From positions 15,902,922 to 15,966,921 of the forward strand of contig AP025042.1 in assembly GCA_036186865.1 (NCBI GenBank): 64,000 nucleotides of DNA, written 5' to 3'. This document shows positions 10,953 to 21,429 of the stretch, piece after piece. Under the pieces are notes generated by a model that had not been told where the DNA came from, ran no database searches, and was given only the letters and a program-made list of their open reading frames with translations. Each line of letters starts with the position of its first letter. Positions within the stretch are counted from its first letter, which is position 1. Source of the DNA: Eustoma russellianum (taxonomy: Eukaryota; Streptophyta; Magnoliopsida; Gentianales; Gentianaceae). A program made the translations under genes and the position numbers.

Positions 10953-13502
10953 TGTTGTAACTGGTGCATTAAAAAAAAAGACAATAAAAGAGAATAAATG
11001 GCCATAACCACCACCCCCACCTTCCCATAACCCCCCATAACCTCTCAATAACCCCATAATTTCCCAATAACTCCTCCACGATATCTCTCCATAACCCCCA
11101 CCAATTAAATAGGATTTCTCCTCTTCCTTTCCCCCATTTCATATCCAGCCATCAAGGAAGAAAAAAAGAGTGCTAACTGAAAGCAAGAAAAGGAAGGAGG
11201 AGGAAGAAAAAAAAAAGGAGAATAAAGAAGGAGAAGAAGATATGTACCAGATCCGTACTCGTCATGATTTTGTGAATCGCATATATATATTTTTGTTTAA
11301 AAGTAAGGATGTTTAAAAGTAAGGATGATGAATATGTATATTTGATTGTATGGATGGATGTATATATGAATATATGTATGGCGGAATGTATATGTGTATG
11401 AGTCTGTAGATGGAATTTTTATACATGGAATGGCTAAGGGCTAAAAATATATACATGTAGTATAAACATAGGGCAGCCGATGTTCTGTTTGTTGGAGGGT
11501 GTAAGTCTCTATGTAATTTCTTTATGTGTATGGTATATATTGTATAAATATATGTACGTTTGTATGCTGAATAAATATATGTATGGAACTATGGATTTTA
11601 TGTGGAGGGGTGCGAACACCGAAGAACATATTGGTATATGGTTGAGATGTAGTCGGCCAACACTGATTTTGGGCTTAATGGTGACATAAATTTTATAAGC
11701 ATGTGATATATGGGTCATAATATTGGTATGATTTTATGTGGATGAATTGGTGAATCGTTATGCATTTCGGAAGAATGTGATACTGGTAAGTTGGGATTTT
11801 GCATGGTTTGATATGAGATAAGGTTAGAAATATCATAAGGTGAACTCTAGTGGTTAGAGGTGGTGCTAGTGGCGGCACGTGGTTGGCGCATGACGGCACG
11901 TGCAGCGTGTGTTTTGGTGCTGTGTGTTAGGTATAAACTGTACTTTCTGTCTGTGGTATTTAATGTGAAAAAATATGGGCGGTGTGCGTTTTGGAGGGAG
12001 GTCAGGGGTAGAAAGTGATGGTGTAAGAATTTAGGGTTTTGGAGAGTGGGGTGGGGGCTGACCGAGGAAGTGGAGGTGGTGATCAGTTGCTGGTGAGTGA
12101 GGGCAGTGATGGCCAAGGGTGTTGGGAGCGGGGGTGAGATGAGGTGGGTAGTGGGTTGGAGGAAAAGTGGGCTGAGGGAGATACTGTATGTATATATGTG
12201 TATATGCACATGTATGGACGTGGACATGTATATGTATGTAGATACACGGGAGTAGCAGTATTTGGATATCGAAATTGATGATTTGATAATTAATATATTT
12301 GTGTCAGAAATGGGTAATTGATATTTGGTATATTTGTGATTTGTGATATTTGAATGTTTGTGATTGGTATCGGAAATTGATCGAAATTGGAATTGAATTT
12401 CGTATATATTGATATTTGAAATCCTTTGAAAAAATCGAATATTTTGGAAATTGTTTTCGAAAATCATGCATATTGTGAAATTTACCTTTACAAGAGAAAT
12501 ATATCGGTAAGCCGATTTGATCCTATTTATACGGAGCGTTGCAGACTTGACGACCTAGTTGGGTCAGGGTGTCTCCAACATTTTTGGTGCAGGAGCGTAA
12601 TTACCAAGTCTTGGAAAGGATGCGAGAGTATATTGGCCGCCATTAGACGTAATGATCTAGTATGAGATAGGGTGTCTATGGCATATGTGATTATCGGAGG
12701 ATCAACTTGTGAGACTTGTGGTACAAGTCACTTGCAAGGCAAGTGCTACAGCCATCGCATCAAAATCGTATTTGGAATTGAATATGAGAAATTGCATCGT
12801 ATTATATCGAAAATTATAAATTTTGGAAATTTGAAATCGAAAATTTGTTTTTGATTGCATCGCATTGATTTGAAAATCGCATCATCAGATTTTGATTGTG
12901 ATTAATATTTGGCTGACCCTGAGTGGTTATTTGAGTTGTTGATATCGTTGACATGACTATTGTATCATCATAAGGGTATAATAGTAATTTACTTGTGAAC
13001 GGTAAAATTGATATTTTATATGTTGTTCATTTATTTATAACACTTGCTTTCCGTGTATGATCCTATAATGAGTACATGTAGGTTACTTGGTGAGTGGTAT
13101 TTTGTCGCTCATTCTTTGCTTTAATGACGTTTGCAGATAATCAGGGTTACAACCTAGAGTTCATAGAGGACATGTCGGAGTGGAAATATTGATGACTCGA
13201 GAGACTGCTGAAAAGGTTTCTTATGTATTTATTTCGAGTCTTCTACTTTATGGATTTTGGTTTGATAATTCGAGACGTTAAAGATACTATGTTAAGTTTG
13301 GATTTTGTAATAGATTTGAAATTGCCTAGATATTTTATATTACTGATTGGTGATTATTGAGGATTCTATCATAACTTTTGCTGATATCATCTTACGTCAC
13401 TTGGTGATGTATATTAGATAAGTATCGACACCTTATATTTCTCTTAGTAGAATATAACGGGTAAAACGTTTCGAGCACTAGAACTCAGGACGGATCGATA
13501 CA
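10953..13502 (+). repeat. G1 3' LTR (2550 bp)
   Basis: It begins TGTTGTAACTGG right after the end of pol and a short purine run (AAGAGGGAAG), and ends GATACA, matching the TGCTACA end of the 5' LTR. It is AT-rich, with CA/TA-repeat-like stretches (11270-11600). A 206-codon antisense frame at 11847-12467 is not intact in the partner LTR and is not counted as a gene. Confidence 0.8.
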
Positions 13503-13559
13503 TCACCCGTGGTCATGCTTAAAAGATATTTTTCCTTCTCCTATGGTTTTAAAAATATG

Positions 13560-14580
13560 ATTATGAGCACCCTGTCGAACACAAAAGTCTCTTCCAAGTA
13601 TCAGAATCCAAGAATTCAACATCACCTTGAATTGGATGACTTCTACCACAGTATTTTACCAGCATAAACTGACTCCAAATATAGGATTTACTTTGAAAAC
13701 AATACCATAATTTCTATCCAAAAGCTTCATGCACATCAGAAAGACATTCTACACCCAGGCCACCCTCAGCATATGGGAACAACATTTTACCATGAGCTCC
13801 AACGGATGCGTTTCTCACGTTGCTTATCACCTCAGAAAAAGCTATTAAGGCGCACTTGAAATGGAAAAGTCAGAAACTGCAATAGATATAAGGGAAATGA
13901 GATCAGAACCGATTTAATAAATGAAGCCGCCCACTTAAAAATAAGTAAATGTAAATCCCAGATGCTTATCCGTGCCTGCACTTTTTCCTCTAATGCATGT
14001 AAAAGAAAGACCTTCTTACGGCCCTTATAGATCAGAACACCTAGGTAAGTAACTGGCAAGAAACCTTCTCCTTACCATATCCAAAAAATCCCAGGAGAGC
14101 CGACCAAAGGTTTTTGTCATGTCGATCTCCAAGATCATATTTCCACCTCATATTTTGGAACAAATAGAATGAACTGGTTCTTGAGCTATGAGAACATTCT
14201 CACTTATTTGCCTTCCCGGCATAAAACTACCTTGCGAAGGAGATATTATTTTATTAAGCTAACGGACTAACCTATTAATTCCAATCTTGGTAACAATTTT
14301 ATTCAAGAAAGTGCATAGGCTAATAGGCCAAAATTCAGTCCATTTTTTCACGGTTTCCACATTAAGAATAAGGGCAATTGCTGTCCTGGTCACACCATGG
14401 GGCATATTTAAATGAACAAACAATCCAAAACAGCACTCACAAAATCAGGATCAATGATATCCCAACAGTGTTTATAAAAACACGCCTATCCATTGACTGC
14501 TGGTGAGCTGTCAACCTCCATAGACTACACCACATTATTAAGCTTATCAAAAGCAGGCAAAGACACAAGAGAATCATTAT
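13560..14580 (-). pseudogene. LINE C: L1-type reverse transcriptase remnant
   Basis: On the minus strand the frames give, in order, FYKHCWDII (about 14470), RPISL-like SLCTFLNKIVTKIGINRL (14250-14340), MPGRQISENVLIAQE (about 14170-14225), a DMTKTFGRLSWDFL block (about 14090-14135; other LINEs have FDRVSWDFL), then TYLGVLIYKG (14030-14052) and EGGLGVECLSDVHEAF (about 13725-13780). This is the L1 RT order, but the palm with the catalytic FADD box is missing between the SWDFL and YLGV blocks, an internal deletion at about 14060. No 3' tail or target duplication is recognisable. Confidence 0.75.
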
Positions 14581-14604
14581 CTTCCATAGAAATGAGTGAG
14601 GGGA

Positions 14605-14745
14605 TATGTTGAAGATATCAGCAATGATATACTGAGCCGAGGTGATGAGGTGAAAGGATACAACTGCGCGATGAATGTTGAAGTTGCCAGCAATGATATG
14701 CGGAGCTGATGTGATGAGCTAAAAGAACACAGCGGCGCGTTCAAC
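14605..14745. repeat. ~69-bp imperfect tandem duplication
   Basis: Two units share TTGAAG-T-CAGCAATGATAT, then GAGC-GA-GTGATGAG and GCG-GCG/CGA-GAATG or GTTCAACA. They lie between LINE C and the left target duplication of element C. The surrounding sequence (14581-14823) shows no other feature. Confidence 0.5.
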
Positions 14746-14823
14746 ACAAGTATAGCAGTGGCGAACTGAGATGCTGAGGTGAGCAAACGCAGTTAGTCAG
14801 GCTCACAGAGGCATAATGCTGAA

Positions 14824-14828
14824 GTCAG
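14824..14828. repeat. target-site duplication GTCAG, left copy (element C)
   Basis: GTCAG directly precedes the LTR start TGTGAAATTT and recurs directly after the other LTR at 20473-20477. Five base pairs is the usual copia duplication size. Confidence 0.9.
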
Positions 14829-15347
14829 TGTGAAATTTATCGCAAACTCCAAGCAAACAGCGATAAAACAACGATTAAACCTCCATGCGCAAAAACTAGA
14901 GCACGAAGAACGAATGTGCTCGAGAGATAGCACGGAATGGCAGAGCAAAAAAGATAGAAAACTCAGAAAATTTTCTTGATTGATTGAAATAACCGTTTTT
15001 GGTACAGCACATTCGGTTATATAGCTGAAATGTACAAGACAATATGCAAATAGACTAAAGTGCCCCTCAGATCAATACAACCATAGAACTTAAGTGAGGG
15101 TAAAAACGTCATTTCACACTATTTAAACTCTCCCGCCATCGTCCTTTTTCTTCTTCCTCCTCACGCACCTTTGCACCTCCTGCACTCCTGTGCACCTCGT
15201 TGCTTAGCCATCAACGCACGCATCTTCTTCACCTCACAACTCAACCAACTGATCACTAAGCTCCTTAATTGAAGATTGACATTGCAATTTCACAACACCT
15301 GCACCCAACGCATTACAGATCACTGATCAACAACCTCATCTTTGACA
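14829..15347 (-). repeat. C 3' LTR (519 bp)
   Basis: Plus-strand sequence runs from TGTGAAATTTATCG to CATCTTTGACA and is almost identical to 19954-20472. A minus-strand TATATAACCG near 15025-15035 is a plausible TATA box. The 3' end of the pol frame (stop at 15320) overlaps the LTR by about 28 bases. Confidence 0.9.
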
Positions 15348-16165
15348 TCCCCCCTCAAGCACAGCTTGCCATAGAGATTGTGTAAGCCAAACAACGTTGT
15401 TAATTGTGTCATCCTCTTAGAGTCTAGGGCCTTAGTAAATATATCCGCCAGCTGCATCTCCGTACGAACTGGCATCAACTTTATTACACCTTCCTGCACC
15501 TTATCTCTAACCACATGGCAATCTATCTCGATATGCTTCGTTCTTTCATGGAAAACAGGATTTTCAGCAATGTAAATTGTACTTTTACTATCACAAAAAA
15601 GCTCTACTGGCACTTGATCATTCAGTCCCAAATCACTCATAAGATACAGAAGCCACTGTATCTCGCAGGTAACCATAGCCATCGCCCTGTACTCTGCTTC
15701 AGCTGATGAACGGGACACCGTTGTCTGTTTCTTTGCTTTCCATGAAACTAGAGCATTCCTAAAGAAAACACAATACCCCGTGACTGACCTTCTAGTTTCA
15801 TGACATCCTCCCCAATCAGCATCCACAAAGGCCTTTAATTTCAGATTCCCACTTCTAGGGAACAACAGACCTTGTCCTACCGTACCTTTAATATATCTGA
15901 GGAGTCTATGTGCAGCCTTGAGATGATTTTCAGTGGGGCAATCAAGAAACTGACTCAATTGCTGGACTGTAAAAGCAACGTCAGGTCTTGTAATGGTGAG
16001 ATAGATAAGTTTCCCAATCAACTTCCTGTAATGTGTAACATCCTCCAACTGTGGTGAATCTTGATGTGTCAGGCTAAGATGGCTCTTCATTGGACTCCTG
16101 GCTGGTTTGGCCTCCAAAAAACCAGCCTGCTCCAGAAGCTCTAAAGTGTATTTCCGTTGGTTCAC
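15320..16165 (-). pseudogene. C pol: connection and RNase H
   Basis: This 281-codon frame carries the end of pol. Visible are the SPMKSHL and YRKLIGKLIYLTITRPDV blocks typical of the copia RT-RNase H connection. The RNase H core follows: AFVDADWGGC (first catalytic Asp), SSAEAEYRAM (Glu), FCDSKST (Asp), ERTKHIEID and ADIFTKALD near the end. It degrades RNA in the RNA-DNA hybrid. It is joined to RT by a one-base shift in the GGGGGG run at about 16175. The catalytic residues look intact, so only the upstream shift disables it. Confidence 0.88.
15348..15360 (-). other. C polypurine tract
   Basis: The minus strand reads GCTTGAGGGGGGA immediately before the LTR start TGTCAAAGATG. The same tract precedes the LTR in the related remnant C4 (38676-38690). 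Confidence 0.8.
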
Positions 16166-16719
16166 ACTAATCCCCCCTTAGCCTGAGCCACTTCAATGCC
16201 TAAGAAGAATTTCAGCAATCCCAAATCCTTAATTTGAAATGCCTGGTGCAAGGCACTTTTGATCTCCGTGATGAGACCGGCATCACTTGACGCTACTATA
16301 ATATCATCAACGTATACCAAGAGCAAGATAAAATCTGTACCAAAGGTCTTGGTAAACAAAGTGTAATCACACTTAGACTGACAGAAACCCATGGACAACA
16401 AGAATCTAGTGAGGGTAGCATTCCACTCCCGGCTAGCCTGCTTCAACCCATACAGAGACTTGTTAAGCTTGCAGACCATGTCTGGACCTCCTACTGACAT
16501 ACCAGGTGGGGGTAACATGTAGATATCTTCATGCAAATCACCATGTAGAAAGGCATTGTTGACATCTAGTTGATGAAGATGCCACTGAAATCTAGCTGCC
16601 AAGGCCAGTACCACCCTAACAGTTGTCATCTTGGCAATTGGAGAAAAAGTATCCATGTAATCAATGCCATACTGTTGGGTATAACCCTTTGCAACCAATC
16701 TGGCCTTGTGTCTCTCCAC
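16162..16719 (-). pseudogene. C pol: reverse transcriptase
   Basis: The frame covers most of the copia RT palm: ARLVAKGYTQ, DYMDTFSPIAKMTTVR, QLDVNNAFLHGDL (first catalytic Asp), LNKSLYGLKQASREW, and the catalytic YVDD box at 16303-16314, then DLGLLKFFLGIEVA. It lacks the first RT residues, which lie in another frame in 16720-16790. It ends at a stop created by a shift into RNase H. All recognisable catalytic residues are present. Confidence 0.88.
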
Positions 16720-17270
16720 AGTCCCATCTGCTTTCGCTTCACCTTATACACCCACCTACACCCAATAGCCTTCTTGTCTTTAGGCAAGGGCACCACAGTC
16801 CAGGTATCATTGGCCTCCAACGCTGCTAACTCCACAGCCATAGCATCCTGCCACACAGACATACTAGAAGCTTCTGCATAGTTATGAGGCTCAACATGTG
16901 CATTTAAACTAAAAATATATGACTTGTACTTTGGGGCTAGAGATGCATAAGTCATGACCTTACTGAGTGAATGAGGTGATGTATGTTTATGAAGATTAGC
17001 AGAAGAAACACCATTATTGCAATGATAATCTTGGAGATAAAGAGGTGCTCGTTTGTTTCTAACAGGTCTATTCTGAGGCACTGGTTCTTGAATGGGGGGC
17101 ATCTCTATACTGATATGCCCACCCTCCATTGGTACATCATGGTCATTAGGCTGAGCATACGGGCTCGTACCATGTCCTGCAGACTGATTGAAAGATGAAG
17201 GGAACTGAGAGTTTGAGGAAAAAGGACTAGGCATATGTTGAGAATTTAGGGATGTCTCATGAATATTTTT
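16720..17270 (-). pseudogene. C pol: integrase-RT linker and RT start
   Basis: After an in-frame stop at 17271 the frame continues through a Ser/Pro-rich linker, then RNKRAPLYLQDYHC. The start of RT follows with ASSMSVWQDAMAVELAALEA and TWTVVPLPKDKKAIGCRWVY (about 16740-16865). The copia RT N-terminus normally has this W-W-V-P-K pattern. A one-base insertion near 16720 moves the reading frame. Confidence 0.82.
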
Positions 17271-18695
17271 CTAGAATGGGGATAGACTAGATGACTGATC
17301 ACTGCATTCAGGGGTAGAAGGACTTGCAGGATGGACAGGCTCATTAATAAAATGAGGAATGAAGGAAGGCACGTGACTTGGCATGGCAGATGTGGAAAAA
17401 TCATGAAGACTAAATGGAAAAATGGTTTCAAAGAAGGTAACATCTCTAGAGACATAAACGCATTTAGTATCAAGATCTTGCAAAATGAATCCCTTCGTAT
17501 TGTGAGGCAACCCCAGGAATACACTCCTCTTGGCTCTTGCAGCAAACTTTTCTTTGTGTCTTTGGGTGTTGGATCCAAATGCTAGGCAACCAAATACTTT
17601 CAAATCTTTGTACACGGGAGCTTGATTGAACAACATTTCATAAGGGGTTTTCTGGCCAAGGACAGGCGTGGGTGTTATGTTTATGAGGTAAACGGAATGT
17701 TGAATGCAAAAGCCCCAATATGGGGAAGGGATAGAGGATTGAAATCTGAGTGCTCTTGCTATGGTGAGGATATGCTGGTGTTTACGTTCAACTGCCCCGT
17801 TCTGTTGAGGTGTGTTCACACAACTGGTCTGATGAACCACACCATTGTCTGCAAAAAACTGGTTCATCATGAATTCAGACCCATTGTCAGTCCTGATCTT
17901 CTTAATTTTTACATCAAACTGCACAGATACATAGTGATAGAAACTTTGCACAATGGATCTAGTTTCACCTTTGGACTTCATCAAATACACCCAACAGTCT
18001 TTGTTGTAATCATCTATAACAGTAAGAAAGTAATGCTGCTTATACATTGTGGGAAACTTGTATGGTCCCCAGATATCCATATGAACAAGAGAAAACAAGC
18101 TTGAAGACACAGACTCAGAAACAGGGAAGGGTACTCTTTTTTGTTTGGCAAGAGGACACACTGTACAACGGAAAGACGGATCAGACGTTACAATGGACTC
18201 TATTTTATGGACTTCTTTTATTCTTGGACTGGACATGTGGCCTAGTCTTGAATGCCACAACCATGCGTCTGAAGAAGTGACAGCATGTGCCAAAACAGGA
18301 AGGTGGCAAGATGGATGTCTGACCCCTGGTTTGACGGTCCCATGGAGATAGTACAGGCCTTGATCTACCTCAGCTAAACCAATCCTCTTCTTGGTTCTGA
18401 GGTCCTGAATCAAGCATGAATTAGATCTGAACAGCACTTCAAATTTGTCTGAATGAGTAAGTTTGCTCAAGGATATCAGATTGAATGCAAATGCAGGGAC
18501 ATAGAAGACATTGGTAAGGACTAACTGCGGGTTTACCTTTACTGTTCCTACATGTGTGACCTCTGCCAAGGATTTATTAGGCAATTCGACAGATAAAGAA
18601 TTAACAAATGTATAAGACTCAAATAGGCTGAAGCAAGAACAGACATGATCACTAGCCCCAGAGTCCAATACCCATATATTTGAGTTTAGATGCAA
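17271..18695 (-). pseudogene. C pol: protease and integrase
   Basis: The 474-codon frame starts in the aspartic protease (LDSGASDHVC near 18650-18675, catalytic DSG). It passes through the pre-integrase zinc segment (HSRLGHMSSPRI, then CTVCPLAKQ, about 18110-18240) into the integrase core: VHMDIWGPY (Asp), IRTDNGSEF (Asp) and QQNGAVERKHQ (Glu). The last part is the ALRFQ to YVSRDVTFFE block of copia integrases. The DDE triad and HHCC residues look complete, so the enzyme domain itself is undamaged. The stop at 17271 is a TAG in an otherwise continuing frame. Confidence 0.9.
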
Positions 18696-19933
18696 TGTCT
18701 TACCTGATTCCTTTGCAGAGCAGACATGACGGCATGACGTCCACCTGCATTGCTTGACATCACAGGAACACCTTTCTTATTGTTTTCTTGACGTTCCTCC
18801 AACAAGTTCATCAGCTGAGCATATTGATCTTGAGTCAGTGCAGGTGACTTCACTGCACCTTGGATTTGATCTTCCTCCCATTCTCCCTGACTGACTCTAT
18901 CACCATGCTGGCCTGCTCCACCATCACTACTCACCATGTTAATTTGCCCCTTGAACTTAAACCCCGGGGGATACCCGTGTTTCTTATAGCATTTATCAAC
19001 AGTATGTCCCAACTTATTACAAAAGCTGCATACAGGCACTTTGGAATTATTCTGATAAGTCTTGGATCCACCTCTTCTTTGTCCTCTACCAGCACCTTTA
19101 TTATTACCATTACCAGAACCAAAGACATTGTTTCCAGATGCATTGCTCACATTCATAATACACGAAGGATTATTACTAAACTGTCCTTGTGCACCAGAAT
19201 AATTCAACTTCCTTTCCAGCTTTATGGCCATTGCAAACGCAGATTGAAGATCAGGCAATGGATTGGACAACAAGACCTGTGACTTCACAGCCTCGAATTC
19301 ATCATTTAATCCTTTCAGAAATTTTATCACACAATCATTTTCAACAAACTTGTTGATCTCAACTGTTAGGTTACAAGTACATCTACGACAAGAACAGGCT
19401 GGTATGGACCTGAGAACTAGCCATTCTTCCCAAACACTCTTAAGCCTAGTGTAATACTCCGTTACCGTGTTATTTTCTTACCTAATGGCATAAAATTCTT
19501 CCTGTAAATCAGAAAGCCTAAATGAATCAGCATTTCCATATCTAGACTTCAAATCATTCCAAATCTCGAATGCAGAGTCCAACCACACAACACTCTGCCC
19601 AATGTTTGGGATCAAGGAGCTTATCAACCAAGAAACTACCATATTATTAGCCTTGAGCCAAGCATGATACCTGCGTGCGTTCTCTGCTGGTTTCTCAATC
19701 GAACCGTCCACAAACGCAACCTTATTCTTCGACTCCAGAGCTCTTCTCGCAGATCTGCTCCAGCTGTGGTAATTGTTTCCATCAAGTAATGGCTGAACCA
19801 GCACCATTGATGGATTGTCACTTGGATGAATGAAATACGGATCATCCAAGGGATCAACGATTGAATTCGATGTGGAGGATGACATCAGACTGTTGTTGTT
19901 CGCATTGGACGCCATAAAAGTCCCAAAGTTCAT
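18686..19933 (-). pseudogene. C gag
   Basis: The likely start is the ATG at 19933 (MNFGTFMASN), four bases after the primer site; an alternative is the ATG at 19915. The N-terminal capsid part has DPYFIHPSDNPS and LLDGNNYHSWSR, the Retrotran_gag_3-like pattern of plant copia gags. An in-frame TAA at 19478-19480 breaks it; the frame continues with the nucleocapsid zinc knuckle CSFCNKLGHTVDKC (about 19000-19040) and GYPPGF. It ends at a stop near 18686, where protease lies one base out of frame. That border shift occurs at CTGCAAAGGAATC. Confidence 0.85.
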
Positions 19934-19940
19934 GGGCGTA

Positions 19941-19953
19941 TACTCTGATACCA
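19941..19953 (-). other. C primer-binding site
   Basis: The minus strand reads TGGTATCAGAGTA directly after the LTR end, matching initiator-Met tRNA over the first eleven positions. Confidence 0.85.
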
Positions 19954-20472
19954 TGTGAAATTTACCGCAAACTCCAAGCAAACAGCGATAAAAAACCGAT
20001 TAAACCTCCATGCGCAAAAACTAGAGCTCGAAGAACGAATGTGCTCGAGAGATAGCACAGAATGGCAGAGCAAAAAAGAGAGAAAACTCAGAAAATTTTC
20101 TTGATTGATTGAAATAACCGTTTTTGGTACAGCACATTCGGTTATATAGCTGAAATGTACAAGACAATATGCAAATAGACTAAAGTGCCCCTCAGATCAA
20201 TACAACCATAGAACTTAAGTGAGGGTAAAAACGTCATTTCACACTATTTAAACTCTCCCGCCATCGTCCTTCTTCTTCTTCCTCCTCACGCACCTTTGCA
20301 CCTCCTGTACTCCTGTGCACCTCGTTGCTTAGCCATCAACGCATGCATCTTCTTCACCTCACAACTCAACCAACTGATCACTAAGCTCCTTAATTGAAGA
20401 TTGACATTGCAATTTCACAACACCTGCACCCAACGCATTACAGATCACTGATCAACAACCTCATCTTTGACA
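19954..20472 (-). repeat. C 5' LTR (519 bp)
   Basis: It is the same length as the 3' LTR, with about nine substitutions by eye. The plus strand begins TGTGAAATTTACCG and ends CATCTTTGACA. It holds the minus-strand TATATAAC promoter candidate and drives gag-pol transcription leftwards in an intact copy. Confidence 0.9.
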
Positions 20473-20477
20473 GTCAG
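20473..20477. repeat. target-site duplication GTCAG, right copy (element C)
   Basis: This pairs with 14824-14828. The following stretch to 20630 shows no feature I recognise. Confidence 0.9.
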
Positions 20478-20630
20478 CTAGAATTGCAATGAAAAGAATC
20501 ACACAAAGACACATGAGGCATATTATATAGCGAATCAAAGAAATGATAAAAGCAGTCAAGGGCTACGATTATAGGAAGTTAAGTCAAAAGGCAAATTAGT
20601 CTGAGAAGATAGAAGTAGCAAGCAACTGGG

Positions 20631-20907
20631 TGTTGGAGAAGAAGGCGGTTACACCCGATAGTTTAGTCGAGGCTTGTGCGCCAGCGTATTTACCAAGTAG
20701 AGATAGTTACGCATTTTAACATATATAATTGGTGAAGCTCATTGATTTATTGAATAGTATTTATAGTTGATTGAATGAGAAAGTCTCTCTTCTCAGCTCT
20801 CTTGCTTCTCTCCCTACGCTTTGTTATCATTGATTCTGCATCTTCTTTCTCTCACTCTCTATTCTTCTTCTTCGTCATGTTTTGCTTCTAGTCGATGATT
20901 TTTATCA
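20631..20907 (+). repeat. D 5' LTR (putative, 277 bp)
   Basis: It begins TGTTGGAGAAG and ends TTTATCA immediately before a primer site. The end is well set by the primer site; the start is chosen only because TGTTGG is a common LTR start. There is no second LTR to confirm it. Confidence 0.4.
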
Positions 20908-20920
20908 TGGTATCAGAGAT
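20908..20920 (+). other. D primer-binding site
   Basis: TGGTATCAGAGAT matches the initiator-Met tRNA complement over eleven positions and lies at the expected place before gag. Confidence 0.7.
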
Positions 20921-21014
20921 GTGGTTGCTCATTGTCTGATTTCGTCTTTGTCTTTTCCTTCTATCTACAATTGACCTTAATACACTTCATCACAATTATA
21001 ACTCTCTGTTAGCA

Positions 21015-21400
21015 ATGGCTTCTAATACTAATAGATCCAATGAAATTCCATCATCAGAGTCTCTTGATAGAGTAAATGCTGAAATCCCTCCTACCAGTCC
21101 CCGTCTGTAAGTAGATGCAATAAGTTGCATGGACATCCTTCAGGATACAAACCAACGGGGTAGGTAAATTTGGTATATAACAACGATTTTATGAATGGTG
21201 AAATAGCTGGGCATTAATCCAACAACAGATGTTAGCATTGGCCATATATTGATAACTAAGAAGTATCATCAGTTCTCAGTATGCTAACTGAAAGGCACAG
21301 TGAGAATTCTTAAGGTGGACATAATGTTGTCAATGCATAGCAGCATGTAGCAGTCCTTTTAGCTCGGAGTTCTGGTGCACCTGATAAACTTGTTGGCAAA
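21015..21400 (+). pseudogene. D gag stub
   Basis: An ATG at 21015 opens a short frame (MASNTNRSNEIPSSES) at the distance from the primer site expected for gag. It stops after about 31 codons, and the following 300 bases keep only scattered coding-like sequence. Most of the capsid and the zinc knuckle appear deleted before the protease relic at about 21440. Confidence 0.55.
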
Positions 21401-21429
21401 TCATTGCTTCAATATTTAAATACATAGAT

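Larger units (their letters stand above)
1..13502 (+). mobile_element. G1: Ty3/gypsy element (Tekay/Del-like), host of nested S1
   Basis: The sequence at 1-1657 matches 11880-13502 along its length (same order, roughly 12% mismatch in a stretch compared by eye), so both are LTR copies of one element. The right LTR is preceded by the end of a gypsy polyprotein on the + strand (10195-10935), which fixes orientation. The integrase tail plus a chromodomain-like segment (KLQEEVQKKY) and very long LTRs fit the Tekay/Del chromovirus clade; that clade name is inference. Most of the internal region is missing, and copia element S1 occupies the gap. The left end lies outside the window, so the outer target duplication cannot be tested. 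LTR divergence marks this as one of the oldest insertions here. Confidence 0.8.
14829..20472 (-). mobile_element. C: complete Ty1/copia retrotransposon, young
   Basis: The 5.64-kb element has two 519-bp LTRs (TG...CA on both), a GTCAG duplication, a primer site and a purine tract. Gag, protease, integrase, RT and RNase H lie in copia order on the minus strand. I count about nine base differences between the LTRs (about 1.7%), the lowest in the window. The polyprotein is broken by one stop in gag (19478), a shift at the gag-protease border (about 18690), a stop in the linker (17271), a shift before RT (about 16720) and a shift before RNase H (about 16165), so it is recent but not autonomous as sequenced. 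Clade within copia is not assigned. Confidence 0.92.

Noticed and set aside
11847..12467. 206-codon antisense open frame in the G1 3' LTR
   Set aside because: The equivalent region of the 5' LTR holds a different, shorter frame (199-678). It contains simple-repeat-like Ser/Thr/Pro and His-Ile runs and no domain. It is likely a low-complexity shadow.
17622..18104. 160-codon plus-strand frame over C integrase
   Set aside because: It is antisense to the integrase with DDE and zinc motifs; it is a shadow.
18860..19282. 140-codon plus-strand frame over C gag
   Set aside because: It is antisense to gag, which has clear motifs in its own frame; it is a shadow.
20473..20630. Possible host exon between element C and copia D
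   Set aside because: There is no open frame, splice pattern or known motif; it is simply unassigned.
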